A stretch of 64,000 nt of DNA from Amycolatopsis japonica (GCF_000732925.1 NZ_CP008953.1:372001-436000), one strand, 5' to 3'; numbered from the stretch's first letter, positions 32,340-41,283 are shown. The notes: a model not told the origin generated them from the letters alone. Program-made: numbers and translations.

Positions 32340-32443
32340 CGTGGACGCCGATGTCCGATGTGGGTCGCGCCCCCAGGCGGCCCAAGTCGGACATCCCCCG
32401 GCTCCGTGCCATCAGATCGGGACTGATGGCACGGAGCCTTTTT
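32340..32443 (+). ncRNA. 6C-type small RNA with intrinsic terminator
   Basis: First hairpin: GATGTCCGA (32350-32358) pairs with TCGGACATC (32387-32395); its inner stem TGGG/CCCA closes a C-rich apical loop (gcgcccccagg). A CCCCC linker follows. Then comes a 16-bp perfect stem, GGCTCCGTGCCATCAG / CTGATGGCACGGAGCC (32400-32438), ending in TTTTT, a textbook intrinsic terminator that is rare in such genomes. C-rich loops plus terminator match the actinobacterial 6C RNA motif. The 5' end is approximate. In mycobacteria and streptomycetes 6C RNAs act on mRNAs through their C-rich loops. Confidence 0.65.
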
Positions 32444-32470
32444 CGTCTCGTTGAGCGGCACGGACTTGCC

Positions 32471-32529
32471 AAGTACATGAAGGCCCCCTTCCTTGCGCCT
32501 AGGTACAGGAAGGGGGCCTTCATGTACTT
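32471..32529. repeat. Family A hairpin (AAGTACATGAAGG)
   Basis: Perfect 23-bp arms (32471-32493 and 32507-32529) beginning AAGTACATGAAGGCCCCCTT. Closely related to the copy at 11148 and to the single arm at 63645. Confidence 0.85.
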
Positions 32530-32607
32530 CAGGGCATGAGCGCCGCCTCTCTCGGGAGTCCATAGTGGACAGAGGCTCCCGTGGGGCATTTGTCCGTATC
32601 GAGCGTC

Positions 32608-32656
32608 CGTGAAGGCCTCCTTCCCTACCCTCAAAGTAGGGAAGGAGGCCTTCACG
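32608..32656. repeat. Family A hairpin (GTGAAGGCCTCCTT type)
   Basis: Perfect 21-bp arms (32608-32628 and 32636-32656) sharing CGTGAAGGCCTCCTT with the copy at 11197. It sits 87 bases before the AfsR-type regulator start, so it is not a terminator of that gene. Confidence 0.85.
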
Positions 32657-32742
32657 ACCTGCCGCGTTCTGGTTGGCGGGCTCTTCGCGCGGTAGGTTGG
32701 CTACTCCGGTAAGGGGAGAGATCGGAGGGAGGGGGGCTTGTC

Positions 32743-35532
32743 ATGGCCGAAAGCGGTTCCCCTGCCCGCTTCCAACTCCTCGGTCCCGTGCGCCTCCTCG
32801 ACGGCGATCGGCCCGTCCCCGTCGGCGGCCCCGGCGTCCGCGGGCTGCTCGCGCTGCTGGCGCTGAAGGTCAACAAGGTCGTCGCGCTCGACGAGATCAT
32901 CGACGCGCTCTGGGGCCACGATCCGCCGGCCACCGCCCGCACGATCGTCCACGGCAACGTCTCGCATCTGCGCCGCGTGCTCCGGGGCATCCAGGGCGAT
33001 CACCCGGACGGTGCCCAGATCCGCACCACGCCGCCCGGCTACCAGCTCACGGTCGAGCCGGAGCGGATCGACGTCCACCGCGCCCGGTCCCTGCTGGAGC
33101 GGGCTTCGACGGAAGAGCCGGAGAAGGCGTCCGAACTGCTCGCGGAGGCCCTCTCACTCTGGCAGGGGCCCGCGCTGGCCGGCGTGCCGAGTTCGGTTCG
33201 CGCTCCCGAGCTGGAGGATCTGCGGCTCGCCGTCCACGGCGCCAGGGTCGACGCGGATCTCGAACTCGGCAGGCACGCGGAACTGATCGTCGAGCTCAGC
33301 CCGCTGGTCCGGGCCGCGCCGCTCGCCGAGCGCACCGCCGGCCAGCTGATGCGCGCGCTCTACCACGCCGGACGCCGCGGCGACGCGCTCGAGCTCTACC
33401 GCACGGTGTCCCGGGCGACCCTGCGCACCCTCGGTGTCGAACCCGGCGCGGACCTGCGCTGGCTGCACGAACGCGTCCTCAACGACGACCTGCCGGTCAA
33501 GGTCGTCGCGGAGCCGAAGCCCGAGGCGGGGCCCGTCCAGCAGTTGCCGCCCGCGGTGCCGAATCTCGCCGGACGCGAGGCGGATCTGGCCTGGCTCGAC
33601 GAACTCGCCGAGCGGGCCGAAGCGGGCGAGACCGCGGTCGGCGTGGTCACCGGCACCGCCGGGATCGGCAAGAGCAGCCTGGTGGTGTGGTGGGCGCATC
33701 GCGCGGCCCGCCGCTTCCCCGACGGCATCCTTTTCGCCGCGCTGCGCGGGTTCGACCCGCATCATCCGCCGTTGGAGCCCGCGGAACTGCTCACCCAGTT
33801 CCTGCTCGGACTCGGCGTCCCGGCCGAAGGCGTTCCGGAACAGGTCCACGAACGCGTCGCCCTCTACCGGTCGATGATCGCCGGCCGCCGGATGCTGGTC
33901 ATCCTCGACAACGCCCGCTCAGCCGACCAGGTCCGGCCGTTGCTGCCGCCCGGTTCGCGGTCGATGACGCTGGTGACCAGCCGCTCCCGCCTCGACGGGC
34001 TCGCCGTCTCCAACGCCGCCAAACTGCGGGTGCTCGGCACGCTCGCGCCCGGTGACGCCGTCCGGTTGATCGAGGAGCTCGCCGGGCCCGCCGGTTACGA
34101 CCTCAACCACGCGCTCGCCCGGCTGTGCGGCTATCTCCCGCTGGCGCTGCGGATCGCGGGAGCCCGGCTCGCCGCCAGCGCGCAGTGGTCCGCGCAGGAT
34201 CTGGTCGACGAACTCGGCAACGAACGGACCAGGCTGGCCGCGCTCGACGTCGAAGGTCCGGACGACGGGGTCCGCGCGGCGTTCGACGTCTCGTTCCGCG
34301 GTCTGCCCGCCGAGGTCGCGAACACGTTCCTGCGGCTCGGCGTCGTCCAATGCGTTTCGGCCGGTTCGCATCTGACGGCCGCGATCGGCGGGATCACCGT
34401 CGCCGAGGCGCGGCGGCATCTGCGGGTGCTCGCCGCGCACAACCTGCTCGCCGAAACCGGCCGCGATTCCTTCGTCCCGCACGATCTGGTCCGGCTGTTC
34501 CTGCGCGAACTGGCGGAGAACGAACTCGACGAGGCCGACCGGGAGGACGTCCTGTCGCGGTCGGTGCGGTTCTATCAGGCCGTCGCCGACCGGGCCCGCC
34601 GCAAGATGCTGCGGATCGTCGACCCTCTCGATTTCACCGCTGTGCTGACCGATGCGCAGACGCCGCCGATCGGCTCCTTCGACGAGGCGCAGGACTGGTT
34701 CACCGCGGAATGGGAGAACCTGCTCGAAGTCCTCGAAGCCGCCCGCGCCGCCGGACGGCACGACGACGTCTGGCGGCTGGCCAGGGTCGCGCACACCTAT
34801 CGCGCGGTGTATCCGTTGCTGGACGAATGGACGCGGCTGGTCGGGATCGGGCTGGAGGCCGCCGAACGGTCCGGCGACGTCCTCGGCCAGTGCTGGATGC
34901 TGATCTCCCGGTGCGCCATCGCGCTCACCTTCGAGCTGCCGCAGGGCTGCCTCGCCGACGCCGAACGCGCGCTGGAACTCGCGAGCGCGATCGGCGACGA
35001 CCGCCTGATGGTCTCGGCGAACATCCACCTCGGCTCCGCGCTGACGCTGCTCGGCCGGTACGACGAGGCCATCGGGACGTTGCGGCGGGCGGTCGAGGAG
35101 ACCGAGCGGACCGGCGACCTCGAACTGCGCGGGCAGGCGCTCAACAACTGCGCCGAGGCCGAAAAGCGGGCCGGGCGGTTCATCGAGGCGATCGGGCACC
35201 AGATCGCCTCGCTGGAGATCGACCGGACCCTCGGCGACGACAGCTACGTCGTCGTCTCGCTGAACAATCTCGCCGAACTGAGCATGCGGATCGGCGAACT
35301 CGCCGCGGCCGAACGGTACGTGTGGGAGGCCGTGGACCTGACGATCAGCAGGCGGTTCGTCCTGCAGGAGGGCGTACTGCGGCTGACCTTGGGCAGGGTG
35401 CTGCGGGCCGGGTCGGATGTGGACGGTGCCCGCGAGCAGTTCGCGCTCGCGCTGAAGATCCTCGCGGACGCCAATCCGAAGCTCGCGGGATTGGTCCGTG
35501 CGGAACTCACGGACCTCGGCGAAAGTCCGTGA
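32743..35532 (+). CDS. AfsR/SARP-type regulator (BTAD, NB-ARC, TPR)
   Basis: A 929-aa transcriptional regulator. Residues 1-100 form an OmpR-like winged helix (VRGLLALLALKVNKVVALDEIIDALWG; ISHLRR-type VSHLRRVLRG). Residues 100-245 are the bacterial transcriptional activation domain (ALYHAGRRGDALELYRTVSRATLRTLGVEPG). An NB-ARC ATPase follows, with Walker A GTAGIGKSSL and Walker B MLVILDNA, and the C-terminal third holds TPR repeats. Such proteins control secondary metabolism, yet no antibiotic cluster lies next to it here, so it may be pleiotropic. ATG 32743 follows a GGAGGGAGG-rich stretch. Confidence 0.9.
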   Translation: MAESGSPARFQLLGPVRLLDGDRPVPVGGPGVRGLLALLALKVNKVVALDEIIDALWGHDPPATARTIVHGNVSHLRRVLRGIQGDHPDGAQIRTTPPGYQLTVEPERIDVHRARSLLERASTEEPEKASELLAEALSLWQGPALAGVPSSVRAPELEDLRLAVHGARVDADLELGRHAELIVELSPLVRAAPLAERTAGQLMRALYHAGRRGDALELYRTVSRATLRTLGVEPGADLRWLHERVLNDDLPVKVVAEPKPEAGPVQQLPPAVPNLAGREADLAWLDELAERAEAGETAVGVVTGTAGIGKSSLVVWWAHRAARRFPDGILFAALRGFDPHHPPLEPAELLTQFLLGLGVPAEGVPEQVHERVALYRSMIAGRRMLVILDNARSADQVRPLLPPGSRSMTLVTSRSRLDGLAVSNAAKLRVLGTLAPGDAVRLIEELAGPAGYDLNHALARLCGYLPLALRIAGARLAASAQWSAQDLVDELGNERTRLAALDVEGPDDGVRAAFDVSFRGLPAEVANTFLRLGVVQCVSAGSHLTAAIGGITVAEARRHLRVLAAHNLLAETGRDSFVPHDLVRLFLRELAENELDEADREDVLSRSVRFYQAVADRARRKMLRIVDPLDFTAVLTDAQTPPIGSFDEAQDWFTAEWENLLEVLEAARAAGRHDDVWRLARVAHTYRAVYPLLDEWTRLVGIGLEAAERSGDVLGQCWMLISRCAIALTFELPQGCLADAERALELASAIGDDRLMVSANIHLGSALTLLGRYDEAIGTLRRAVEETERTGDLELRGQALNNCAEAEKRAGRFIEAIGHQIASLEIDRTLGDDSYVVVSLNNLAELSMRIGELAAAERYVWEAVDLTISRRFVLQEGVLRLTLGRVLRAGSDVDGAREQFALALKILADANPKLAGLVRAELTDLGESP

Positions 35533-35744
35533 GTGATCCTTAGCGGATTCTTAGTGGCCTCGCCGCGCACGCGCGTAGGGTCCGATTCAGCGTCGATCGA
35601 GCCCTAGGGGAGGGGCATGCGGTAGGAATCGGCGCTCGGGCGGGCCCTTCGCGGGCCCGTCTGAAGAGCCGCCAGGAGCGGCTCGTGGCGGTCCGGCCGG
35701 TGGAGGTGGGGGCGATACCGGCCGGCCGCCAGGCGGCACCACCG
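35533..35744. other. Gene-free stretch
   Basis: Between the AfsR-type gene and a family B repeat. Short G/C-rich dyads occur (gcccttcgcgggc; ggccggccgcc) but no gene or clear terminator is seen. Confidence 0.3.
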
Positions 35745-35804
35745 CGTTTCGTCCTCTGAATGCGGTACTTGCACACGCAAGGACCGCATTCAGAGGACGA
35801 AACG
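35745..35804. repeat. Family B palindrome (TTTCGTCCTCTGAATGCGGT)
   Basis: Perfect 22-bp arms (35745-35766 and 35783-35804) around a 16-base loop, between two convergent genes, so it could serve as a bidirectional terminator. The arm recurs at 47791 and alone at 25730. Confidence 0.85.
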
Positions 35805-35811
35805 TGTGGGG

Positions 35812-36462
35812 TCAGCCGGTGCCGGCGGTGCACAGGGCGATGGTCTGCCCCTTGTTCTCCGCCACCTTCTGGCCGTTGACCAGGATGGTGCAGGCGATCT
35901 GGTTGCTGACCGACGAGTTCCGGGTGTCCGCGGTGACGGTGAGCAGGTAGTCGCCCGAGTTGAAGGACGCCGTGCCGCGCCATTCGTCGGTGCTCGCCGG
36001 GGTCGTCTCGGTCCGCTGGTCGTTGAGCGAGCCGAACCGGATGGTCGCGCCGCCCGAGGCGCTGACGACGAACTCGACGGTGTTCTTGTCCCCGGCGACG
36101 GCTGGGACGTGCAAGCCGGACTCGCCGGTGGCGAAGAAACTGGTGTAGACCAGTAACCCGCCGGCGGCCAGCAGGCCGGCGACGGAAAGCGCGAGCCCCG
36201 CGATCCCCATTCCCTTCTTGTCCGCTTCGCCCTTCTTGATTTTGGTCAAACCGATCACGGAAAGAATCATTCCGATCACGGCGAGCGGCCAAGCGGCGAT
36301 CCCGGCGACCGGGACGAAGGCGACCCCGAGCGCTGCCAAGCCGACCAGGAAACCTGCGATGACCAGGCCGTTCTTGGGTTTGCGGTGCCGTGTTCCGTGC
36401 GCGGCGAACCCGGGGCCGTAGCGGGTGGCAGGCGGGTGCGGGAGAGGTGGATCGGTCGGCAT
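35812..36462 (-). CDS. DUF4190-like membrane protein with MmpS-like C-terminal domain
   Basis: A 216-aa protein. The N-terminal half has DUF4190-type helices (NGLVIAGFLVGLAALGVAFVPVAGIAAWPLAVIGMILSVIGL and MGIAGLALSVAGLLAAGGLLV). The extracytoplasmic C terminus (VEFVVSASGGATIRFGS, then SNQIACTILVNGQKVAENKG...C) resembles the beta-rich domain of MmpS proteins, including the paired cysteines. Probably a cell-surface protein of unknown partner. Confidence 0.7.
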   Translation of the reverse strand: MPTDPPLPHPPATRYGPGFAAHGTRHRKPKNGLVIAGFLVGLAALGVAFVPVAGIAAWPLAVIGMILSVIGLTKIKKGEADKKGMGIAGLALSVAGLLAAGGLLVYTSFFATGESGLHVPAVAGDKNTVEFVVSASGGATIRFGSLNDQRTETTPASTDEWRGTASFNSGDYLLTVTADTRNSSVSNQIACTILVNGQKVAENKGQTIALCTAGTG

Positions 36463-36623
36463 ACGTGCCCTTTCGGAGGCTTCCGTCCGAAGACGTTAAC
36501 CCATCGTTCGGGGCAATGGCCGAAATTGTTACCTGCCGGAAAAAGTCATCATTCAACGATGATCAAGCGGTCATCGACATTTTCTGACGAGAATTGTGGC
36601 ATCGCCGAATGTCGGAAACCCGA

Positions 36624-37508
36624 TCACTGATCGAACAGACTGACTTCCGGGGTGATCTCCAGCAGTTCGTGCACCGGGCGGCCGCGACGGCCGTCGATGG
36701 TCGTGGTGCGCACGACGCGCAACCGCGCGGTCACCGGCCGGTCCAGGTTCTCCTTGATCTCGTCGAGCAGATCCGGCGCCACCGCGCCCTGGATCGTGCC
36801 GCCCGATTCGCGTTCGAGATAGAAGATCCGGCGCCGGGTGCGGACCCCGTCCAGCCTGCCGCTGACCGTTTCGTAGCCGACGGCCTCGCGTGACTCGCGC
36901 AGGCTCCCGGACAGGATCCTCGCCTGCTCGGTGGTCATGCTGCGGGTCAGTTCCTCGCCGGACGTCGGGGTCAGCGCCATTCCGACCCCGGCGTGTTTGC
37001 TGACCGCGTTGACGATGTCGCTGACCGCGTTGCGGACGGTGTCGCGCTGCAGCAGCACCGCGTCCAGCGCGCCGTCGTCGGAGCCGTTGGCGGGCAGGAA
37101 ATCGCACAGTTCCTTGACCGCGCGTTCGGACAGCGACTCGATCCCGTCGTGGATCAGCGCGTCGTCGAGCGCCGGTTCGGGGAAGCCGAAGAAGATCGCG
37201 TTACCCGCCTGGCCGCGCTGGATCAGCGGGGCCTTTTCCCGGTCCGCGGGCTGGACGAAGGTCACCTCGCCCGACGGATTGCGGATGATGTGCCCGATCT
37301 TCGCCGTCGCGTCCTGCAACGCGCGGCTGATGTCGGAAAAGGTGTACGCGTCCAGATGCGATTCACCGATCACGGACACGCGAAGCAGCGGCGAGCGCGA
37401 CGTCCGCTCGAACTTCGCGTACGCGGCCATCGCCGACGCGCGGGCGAGGTCGTCGAGCCAGGTGCCGCCGGGGATCTCGTCGGCGATACGCCGGAATTCG
37501 TTCCTCAC
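36624..37508 (-). CDS. Unknown protein paired with a nucleotidyltransferase-like gene
   Basis: A 294-aa soluble protein I do not recognise. The first half is alpha/beta with LRVSVIGESHLDAYTFSDISRALQDATAKIG. The second has a beta-barrel-like pattern (YETVSGRLDGVRTRRRIFYLE and GGTIQGAVAPDLLDEIKENL, then VTARLRVVRTTTIDGRRG). The GTG at 37508 overlaps the upstream stop (GTGA), so the two genes are translationally coupled. No membrane segment. Confidence 0.6.
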   Translation of the reverse strand: MRNEFRRIADEIPGGTWLDDLARASAMAAYAKFERTSRSPLLRVSVIGESHLDAYTFSDISRALQDATAKIGHIIRNPSGEVTFVQPADREKAPLIQRGQAGNAIFFGFPEPALDDALIHDGIESLSERAVKELCDFLPANGSDDGALDAVLLQRDTVRNAVSDIVNAVSKHAGVGMALTPTSGEELTRSMTTEQARILSGSLRESREAVGYETVSGRLDGVRTRRRIFYLERESGGTIQGAVAPDLLDEIKENLDRPVTARLRVVRTTTIDGRRGRPVHELLEITPEVSLFDQ

Positions 37509-37981
37509 CAGATCACTTCCGGAATTCCCCTGCCACCCGATGCCCACACTTCTTCCCAGATCTCCTCGTCGCCGGGGCGGCAGAGGAAACCGTCGAGCAT
37601 GCCGCCGACGGGCTGGACCTGGTCGAGATACATCGCGGGCTGGCCGACGATGACCCCGCGCAACGTCAGCAGCCCGTACAGCGCCGAGCGGCCCGCGTCG
37701 TCGAGCCGTTTGAGCGCGCCCCATTCGTCCGGGAACAGCACCACGTCGAGCCCGCGCGGCGGATGCGGGGTCCTGGCGGTCAGCTCGCCGCCGATCCACG
37801 CGCGGCCGGTCGGCATGATCCGCCGGGCGACGCCCAGGTAGCTGTTCAGCGCGCTGAACAGGATTTCACGGTCGTTCTGGTGTGGCGCGTCGAAGACCAG
37901 CCGCTCGTAGACATCGGCCAGATCGGCGGGATGGCGGCCAGGAGGCAGCAGGTTGTGCGGCGTCCAATAGGGGAGCGCCAA
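37505..37981 (-). CDS. DUF6932-like, nucleotidyltransferase-fold protein
   Basis: A 158-aa protein. The centre, WIGGELTARTPHPPRGLDVVLFPDEW, follows the pol-beta nucleotidyltransferase pattern (a strand with GG/GS, then a PxDxDVV-like strand), but the usual GS is GE and only part of the acidic motif remains. That resembles DUF6932-type proteins. ATG 37981 is the likely start. Its stop overlaps the GTG of the next gene. Confidence 0.6.
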   Translation of the reverse strand: MALPYWTPHNLLPPGRHPADLADVYERLVFDAPHQNDREILFSALNSYLGVARRIMPTGRAWIGGELTARTPHPPRGLDVVLFPDEWGALKRLDDAGRSALYGLLTLRGVIVGQPAMYLDQVQPVGGMLDGFLCRPGDEEIWEEVWASGGRGIPEVIW

Positions 37982-38072
37982 TCGGAGCCTCCTTCGTGTG
38001 CCGGAGCTCCCGATCGAAGAAACGTACCCGGCGTCCCGCTCACAGTGCGTAGCCGAATTTACCAGGCGAGTG

Positions 38073-38513
38073 TCAGCCGCCCTGCCCCGGCCGGTGCTCG
38101 GGCGCCTGCCTGGCGGGCGGCCAGTCCTCGTCGCTCGGCCAGACCGGTTCGGGCTCGTGCCCGCCCTCGCCGTTGCGGGTGGCGGGTTCCGGCTGCTCCG
38201 GGTGGTAGGCCCGCACCGGTTCCGGGATCAGCTGACCCTCGCGGTGGCCTTCCGCCTCCTGGTCGTACGGCTCGTCGTCGTCCTGGATCCGCGCGGGCGG
38301 GAGGAACTGCGTCCGTTCGGTGGAAAGCAGTTCGGGCACGGGTTCGGGGTCCGGTTCGCGTTCGGCCGGGAACCCGTGCACCGGCTCGTGGGCCACCGGT
38401 TCCGTGGCAGGCCGGTCACGTCGTTCGCCGCGCATCAGCAGCCAGGTGACACCGCAGCCGAGGGCGAACGAGATGAGCAGCCAGAGCCAGATCTGCCCGA
38501 AGAGCCAGAGCAT
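38073..38513 (-). CDS. Single-pass membrane protein, ArfB-like position
   Basis: A 146-aa protein with one N-terminal membrane helix (FGQIWLWLLISFALGCGVTWLLM) and a long Pro/Glu-rich tail. It follows the BON/OmpA gene by only 7 bases. In Mycobacterium, arfA (OmpATb) is followed by small membrane-protein genes arfB and arfC, and this layout is similar. The resemblance is positional; sequence alone is not diagnostic. Confidence 0.65.
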   Translation of the reverse strand: MLWLFGQIWLWLLISFALGCGVTWLLMRGERRDRPATEPVAHEPVHGFPAEREPDPEPVPELLSTERTQFLPPARIQDDDEPYDQEAEGHREGQLIPEPVRAYHPEQPEPATRNGEGGHEPEPVWPSDEDWPPARQAPEHRPGQGG

Positions 38514-38520
38514 CAGGCCA

Positions 38521-39240
38521 TCACCTCTGTTCCGCCGTGATGTCGACGCGGCGGCCCTCGCCGCTCGCGCCGTCGGAGTTCTTGCGCTGGGGGGAGTACG
38601 CCTGGTCGCGTTTGACCCCGTTGCGCTCCAGCAGCCGCTCCACCGTGAGCGCCCGGTTCAGCGCGAGCTTCCGGTCCGAACCGGTCGCGACCGACCCGGT
38701 GATCCGGAACTTCAGGTCGCGGGGCGCGTCCGTGAGCAGCTTCGCGATCTCCAGCGCGCCGCGTTCGCCGTCCGGGGTGAGGTCGGTGGTGTCCGGTTCG
38801 AAGGTGATCGGCGTGGCCGCGAGCAGGCGGTCGATCTCGGCCTGGAACCCGGCCTTGTCCGTCGGCTTGACCGAGGTCGGCGTGGGGCTGGGCGAGGGGC
38901 TCGGCGGAGCGGGCGGGGCCGGCGGCTCGCCGCTGGTCGTCACCGGGCCCGCGGGCGGTGCGGTGTCGCCGGAGATCTCGACCGTCCGGACCCCGTCGAT
39001 CCGCTGGATGGCGTCGATGGCCTGCGCGGCCTTGTCCGGCGGGAATCCGGCGAGGCTCGCGTCGCGGCCGGAGAAGCTCACTTGTCCGCCGGAGACGCCG
39101 ACGTCGGCGAGCGCGGCCTTCGCGCGCGCGGCCAGCTCGGCCTCGATGTCGTCCGAGGCCGACCAGACGGTGATCGCCGTCAAGGCGAGCGTGACCAGCA
39201 GCGCTGTAGGCAGCAAGCGGCTCCAGCGTGTACCGGGCAT
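38521..39240 (-). CDS. OmpA-family envelope protein with BON-like domain (ArfA-like)
   Basis: A 239-aa protein: N-terminal membrane helix (LLPTALLVTLALTAITVW), a BON-type region (VSGGQVSFSGRDASLAGFPPDKAAQAIDAIQRIDGVRTVEI), a Pro/Ser/Thr linker, and a C-terminal OmpA-like peptidoglycan-associated domain (ITFEPDTTDLTPDGERGALEIAKLL, then LALNRALTVERLLERNGV and GEGRRVDI). The same order occurs in mycobacterial OmpATb/ArfA. ATG 39240 puts the helix near the N terminus; ATG 39291 is possible. Confidence 0.8.
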   Translation of the reverse strand: MPGTRWSRLLPTALLVTLALTAITVWSASDDIEAELAARAKAALADVGVSGGQVSFSGRDASLAGFPPDKAAQAIDAIQRIDGVRTVEISGDTAPPAGPVTTSGEPPAPPAPPSPSPSPTPTSVKPTDKAGFQAEIDRLLAATPITFEPDTTDLTPDGERGALEIAKLLTDAPRDLKFRITGSVATGSDRKLALNRALTVERLLERNGVKRDQAYSPQRKNSDGASGEGRRVDITAEQR

Positions 39241-39314
39241 GAAGGGACTGTAAGCCGCACTCGGCGTGGGTGCATCGGACGAACAGGACATGACCCGTTC
39301 GGGTGATGTGAACC

Positions 39315-39360
39315 GAAGGGGCCCTTCACCGCATCAGATCATGCGGTGAAGGGCCCCTTC
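39315..39360. repeat. Family A-like hairpin (GAAGGGGCCCTTCACC)
   Basis: Perfect 20-bp arms (39315-39334 and 39341-39360) with a CAGATC loop. It lies between two minus-strand genes, just after the SGNH-hydrolase gene, and is probably a terminator for it. Confidence 0.8.
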
Positions 39361-39378
39361 GAGGCGTCGGAACGCGGT

Positions 39379-40218
39379 TCAGCTCGCGTGGTGGTGGATC
39401 TCCCGCAGATCCTTGGCGGGCAGGGTGACGGTCGCCGACTCGATCTGCTCCAGCGGGAGCAGCGGCGCGAGCGCGGGGCGTTTCGGGGACAGGCCGTCGC
39501 CCATGGACTCGCCCTTGAGCTGACGCCGGATCCACGGCAGCAGATGCGCCTTCGTCCATTCGAGGTCCGAACGGCGCGACGTGATCCAGGTACTCGGCTG
39601 CTCGGACGCCGGCCACGGCTCACGCCAGTCGTCGGCGACCGGGACGCCGAGGACCTCGGCCGCGCGCAGCGCGATCCGCCGGTGGGCCTCGGGGGTGAAG
39701 TGCAGCCGGTCGTCGCTCCAGGCGCGGCGGTCGTGCAGCGGGGCCATCGCCCACATGTCGACCATCTTGGCGCCGTGCCGGTCGGCGATCGCCCACAGAT
39801 GCGCGTTGTAGATGCCGACCTTCCCCCGCAGGACGTGCATCACGGACAGGTACTTGGTGTCCGGCCCGTTGAAGATGAGCACCGGGATCCCGGCCTCGCG
39901 CAGCTTGGCGACCCCCGCCTCCAGCCGCGCGGCGACGGCGTCCACGTCCGCGCCGGGCACGATGATGTCGTTGCCGCCCGCGCACAGGGTGACCAGGTCG
40001 GGCTTCACTTCGAGGGCGATCGGGAGCTGCTCTTCGAGGATCTCGTCGAGCATCTTCCCGCGGAGGGCGAGGTTCGCGTACTGGAAATCGCGCCTGCCTT
40101 CGGCGAGGATCTCCGCCAGCCTGTCCGCCCAGCCCCTGAAGGTGCCGTCGGGCAAGTCGTCGTTGAGTCCTTCGGTGAAGCTGTCACCGATCGCCACATA
40201 GCTGTCGAATCCGTACAC
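39379..40218 (-). CDS. SGNH/GDSL hydrolase
   Basis: A 279-aa esterase-type hydrolase. Block I VAIGDSFTEG (catalytic Ser), block II glycine in NLALRGKM, block III CAGGNDI (oxyanion Asn), and block V SDDRLHFTPEAH (Asp and His) are all present. The GTG at 40218 has AGGGGA upstream and gives the normal N terminus VYGFDSYVAIGDS. No signal peptide, so cytoplasmic. Substrate unknown. Confidence 0.85.
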   Translation of the reverse strand: MYGFDSYVAIGDSFTEGLNDDLPDGTFRGWADRLAEILAEGRRDFQYANLALRGKMLDEILEEQLPIALEVKPDLVTLCAGGNDIIVPGADVDAVAARLEAGVAKLREAGIPVLIFNGPDTKYLSVMHVLRGKVGIYNAHLWAIADRHGAKMVDMWAMAPLHDRRAWSDDRLHFTPEAHRRIALRAAEVLGVPVADDWREPWPASEQPSTWITSRRSDLEWTKAHLLPWIRRQLKGESMGDGLSPKRPALAPLLPLEQIESATVTLPAKDLREIHHHAS

Positions 40219-40491
40219 GTTGGGTCCCCTTCCGTCCGTGTGCCCCCGGTTGGTACTTGTACACCACAACTAACAGCTGAGAGCGCCCCTGCAATCCCAC
40301 CTGACCGAAACCCGTGGTTCAGCCCGTTGACACAGTCTCTTATTTTGTCGGACGTCCATGCATCTCTTTTAGTGGGATGTACACTCCTGGGCTGCGAAGA
40401 TTCCCCTCAAGCGGGCGTAAACCGGACATGGTATGTGGCGAACGTCTCCCCGCCCGGGTGTTCGGGCTCATAGATCCGGCAGGCTGTAAGG
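40219..40491. promoter_or_regulatory. Divergent promoter region
   Basis: Between the SGNH hydrolase and DUF3159 genes. It is less GC-rich than its surroundings. A TTGACA hexamer occurs near 40326 on the plus strand, but no convincing -10 follows at the right spacing. Two GTACAC-containing segments (near 40259 and 40379) may be part of binding sites. Confidence 0.3.
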
Positions 40492-41175
40492 GTGACCTCA
40501 CGACCCCCGCGCGAGTCGCTCGCCCAGATCCTCGGCGGGCGGCGTGGCGCCATCGACGCGAGCATCCCGCCCGCGGCCTTCGTCCTGGGCTGGCTGATCG
40601 CCGGTCAGTCGATCGCCTGGGGCTCCGGAGTGGCGATCGGGGTGGCGGTGCTGCTCGGCGGGTACCGGGTCGCGCGGGGCGACAAGGCCCGCGCGGTCGT
40701 GGTGAGCCTCGCCGCGGTGATCGCCGCCGCGCTGATCGCGCTGCACACCGGGCGCGCCGAAGACTTCTTCCTCATCCAGCTGCTGTCCAATGTGGCCAGC
40801 GCGCTGCTGTGGGCGGCCAGCATCGTGGTCCGGTGGCCGCTGCTCGGCGTCGTGGTCGGGCTCGTCATCGGGCAGAAGACCCGCTGGCGCCGCGATCCCG
40901 CGCTGCTGCGCGCGTATTCACGGGCGAGCTGGGTGTGGGTCTTCCTCCAGTACACCCTGCGGGTCGCCGTGTACGGCTCGCTGTGGTGGAGCGGGCAGGT
41001 GGTCGCGCTCGGTATCGCGCGGACGGTGCTGTCCTGGCCGCTGGTCGCGGTGACGGTCGCCGTGAGCGGCTGGGTGCTGTACCGCACGCTGCCGCCGGAT
41101 CATCCCGGTCTGCGGGTGGTGGAGGAAAACGAAGATCCCTCGGATTCCGAGCCCGGTGGGCTGCCCAGGACATAA
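40492..41175 (+). CDS. DUF3159 membrane protein
   Basis: A 227-aa protein with five to six membrane helices. The signature LAQILGGRRGAIDASIPPAAFVLGWLI at the N terminus and RASWVWVFLQYTLRVAVYGSLWW toward the C terminus identify DUF3159, an actinobacterial family of unknown function. GTG start. A strong hairpin follows immediately. Confidence 0.85.
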   Translation: MTSRPPRESLAQILGGRRGAIDASIPPAAFVLGWLIAGQSIAWGSGVAIGVAVLLGGYRVARGDKARAVVVSLAAVIAAALIALHTGRAEDFFLIQLLSNVASALLWAASIVVRWPLLGVVVGLVIGQKTRWRRDPALLRAYSRASWVWVFLQYTLRVAVYGSLWWSGQVVALGIARTVLSWPLVAVTVAVSGWVLYRTLPPDHPGLRVVEENEDPSDSEPGGLPRT

Positions 41176-41178
41176 GGC

Positions 41179-41210
41179 GGCCCCCGGCGAGGGGGGAGGG
41201 TCCGGGGGCC
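41179..41210. terminator. Hairpin after the DUF3159 gene
   Basis: GGCCCCCGG (41179-41187) pairs with CCGGGGGCC (41202-41210), 4 bases after the stop codon. Very GC-rich stem without a U-tract, as is common for actinobacterial terminators. Confidence 0.6.
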
Positions 41211-41283
41211 GGGTCCTACGGTACCCGGAGTTCGGCCCCGGAGTCGATGGTTTGGTCTTTTCGGGCTTGTTTCGGGTGTTTTT

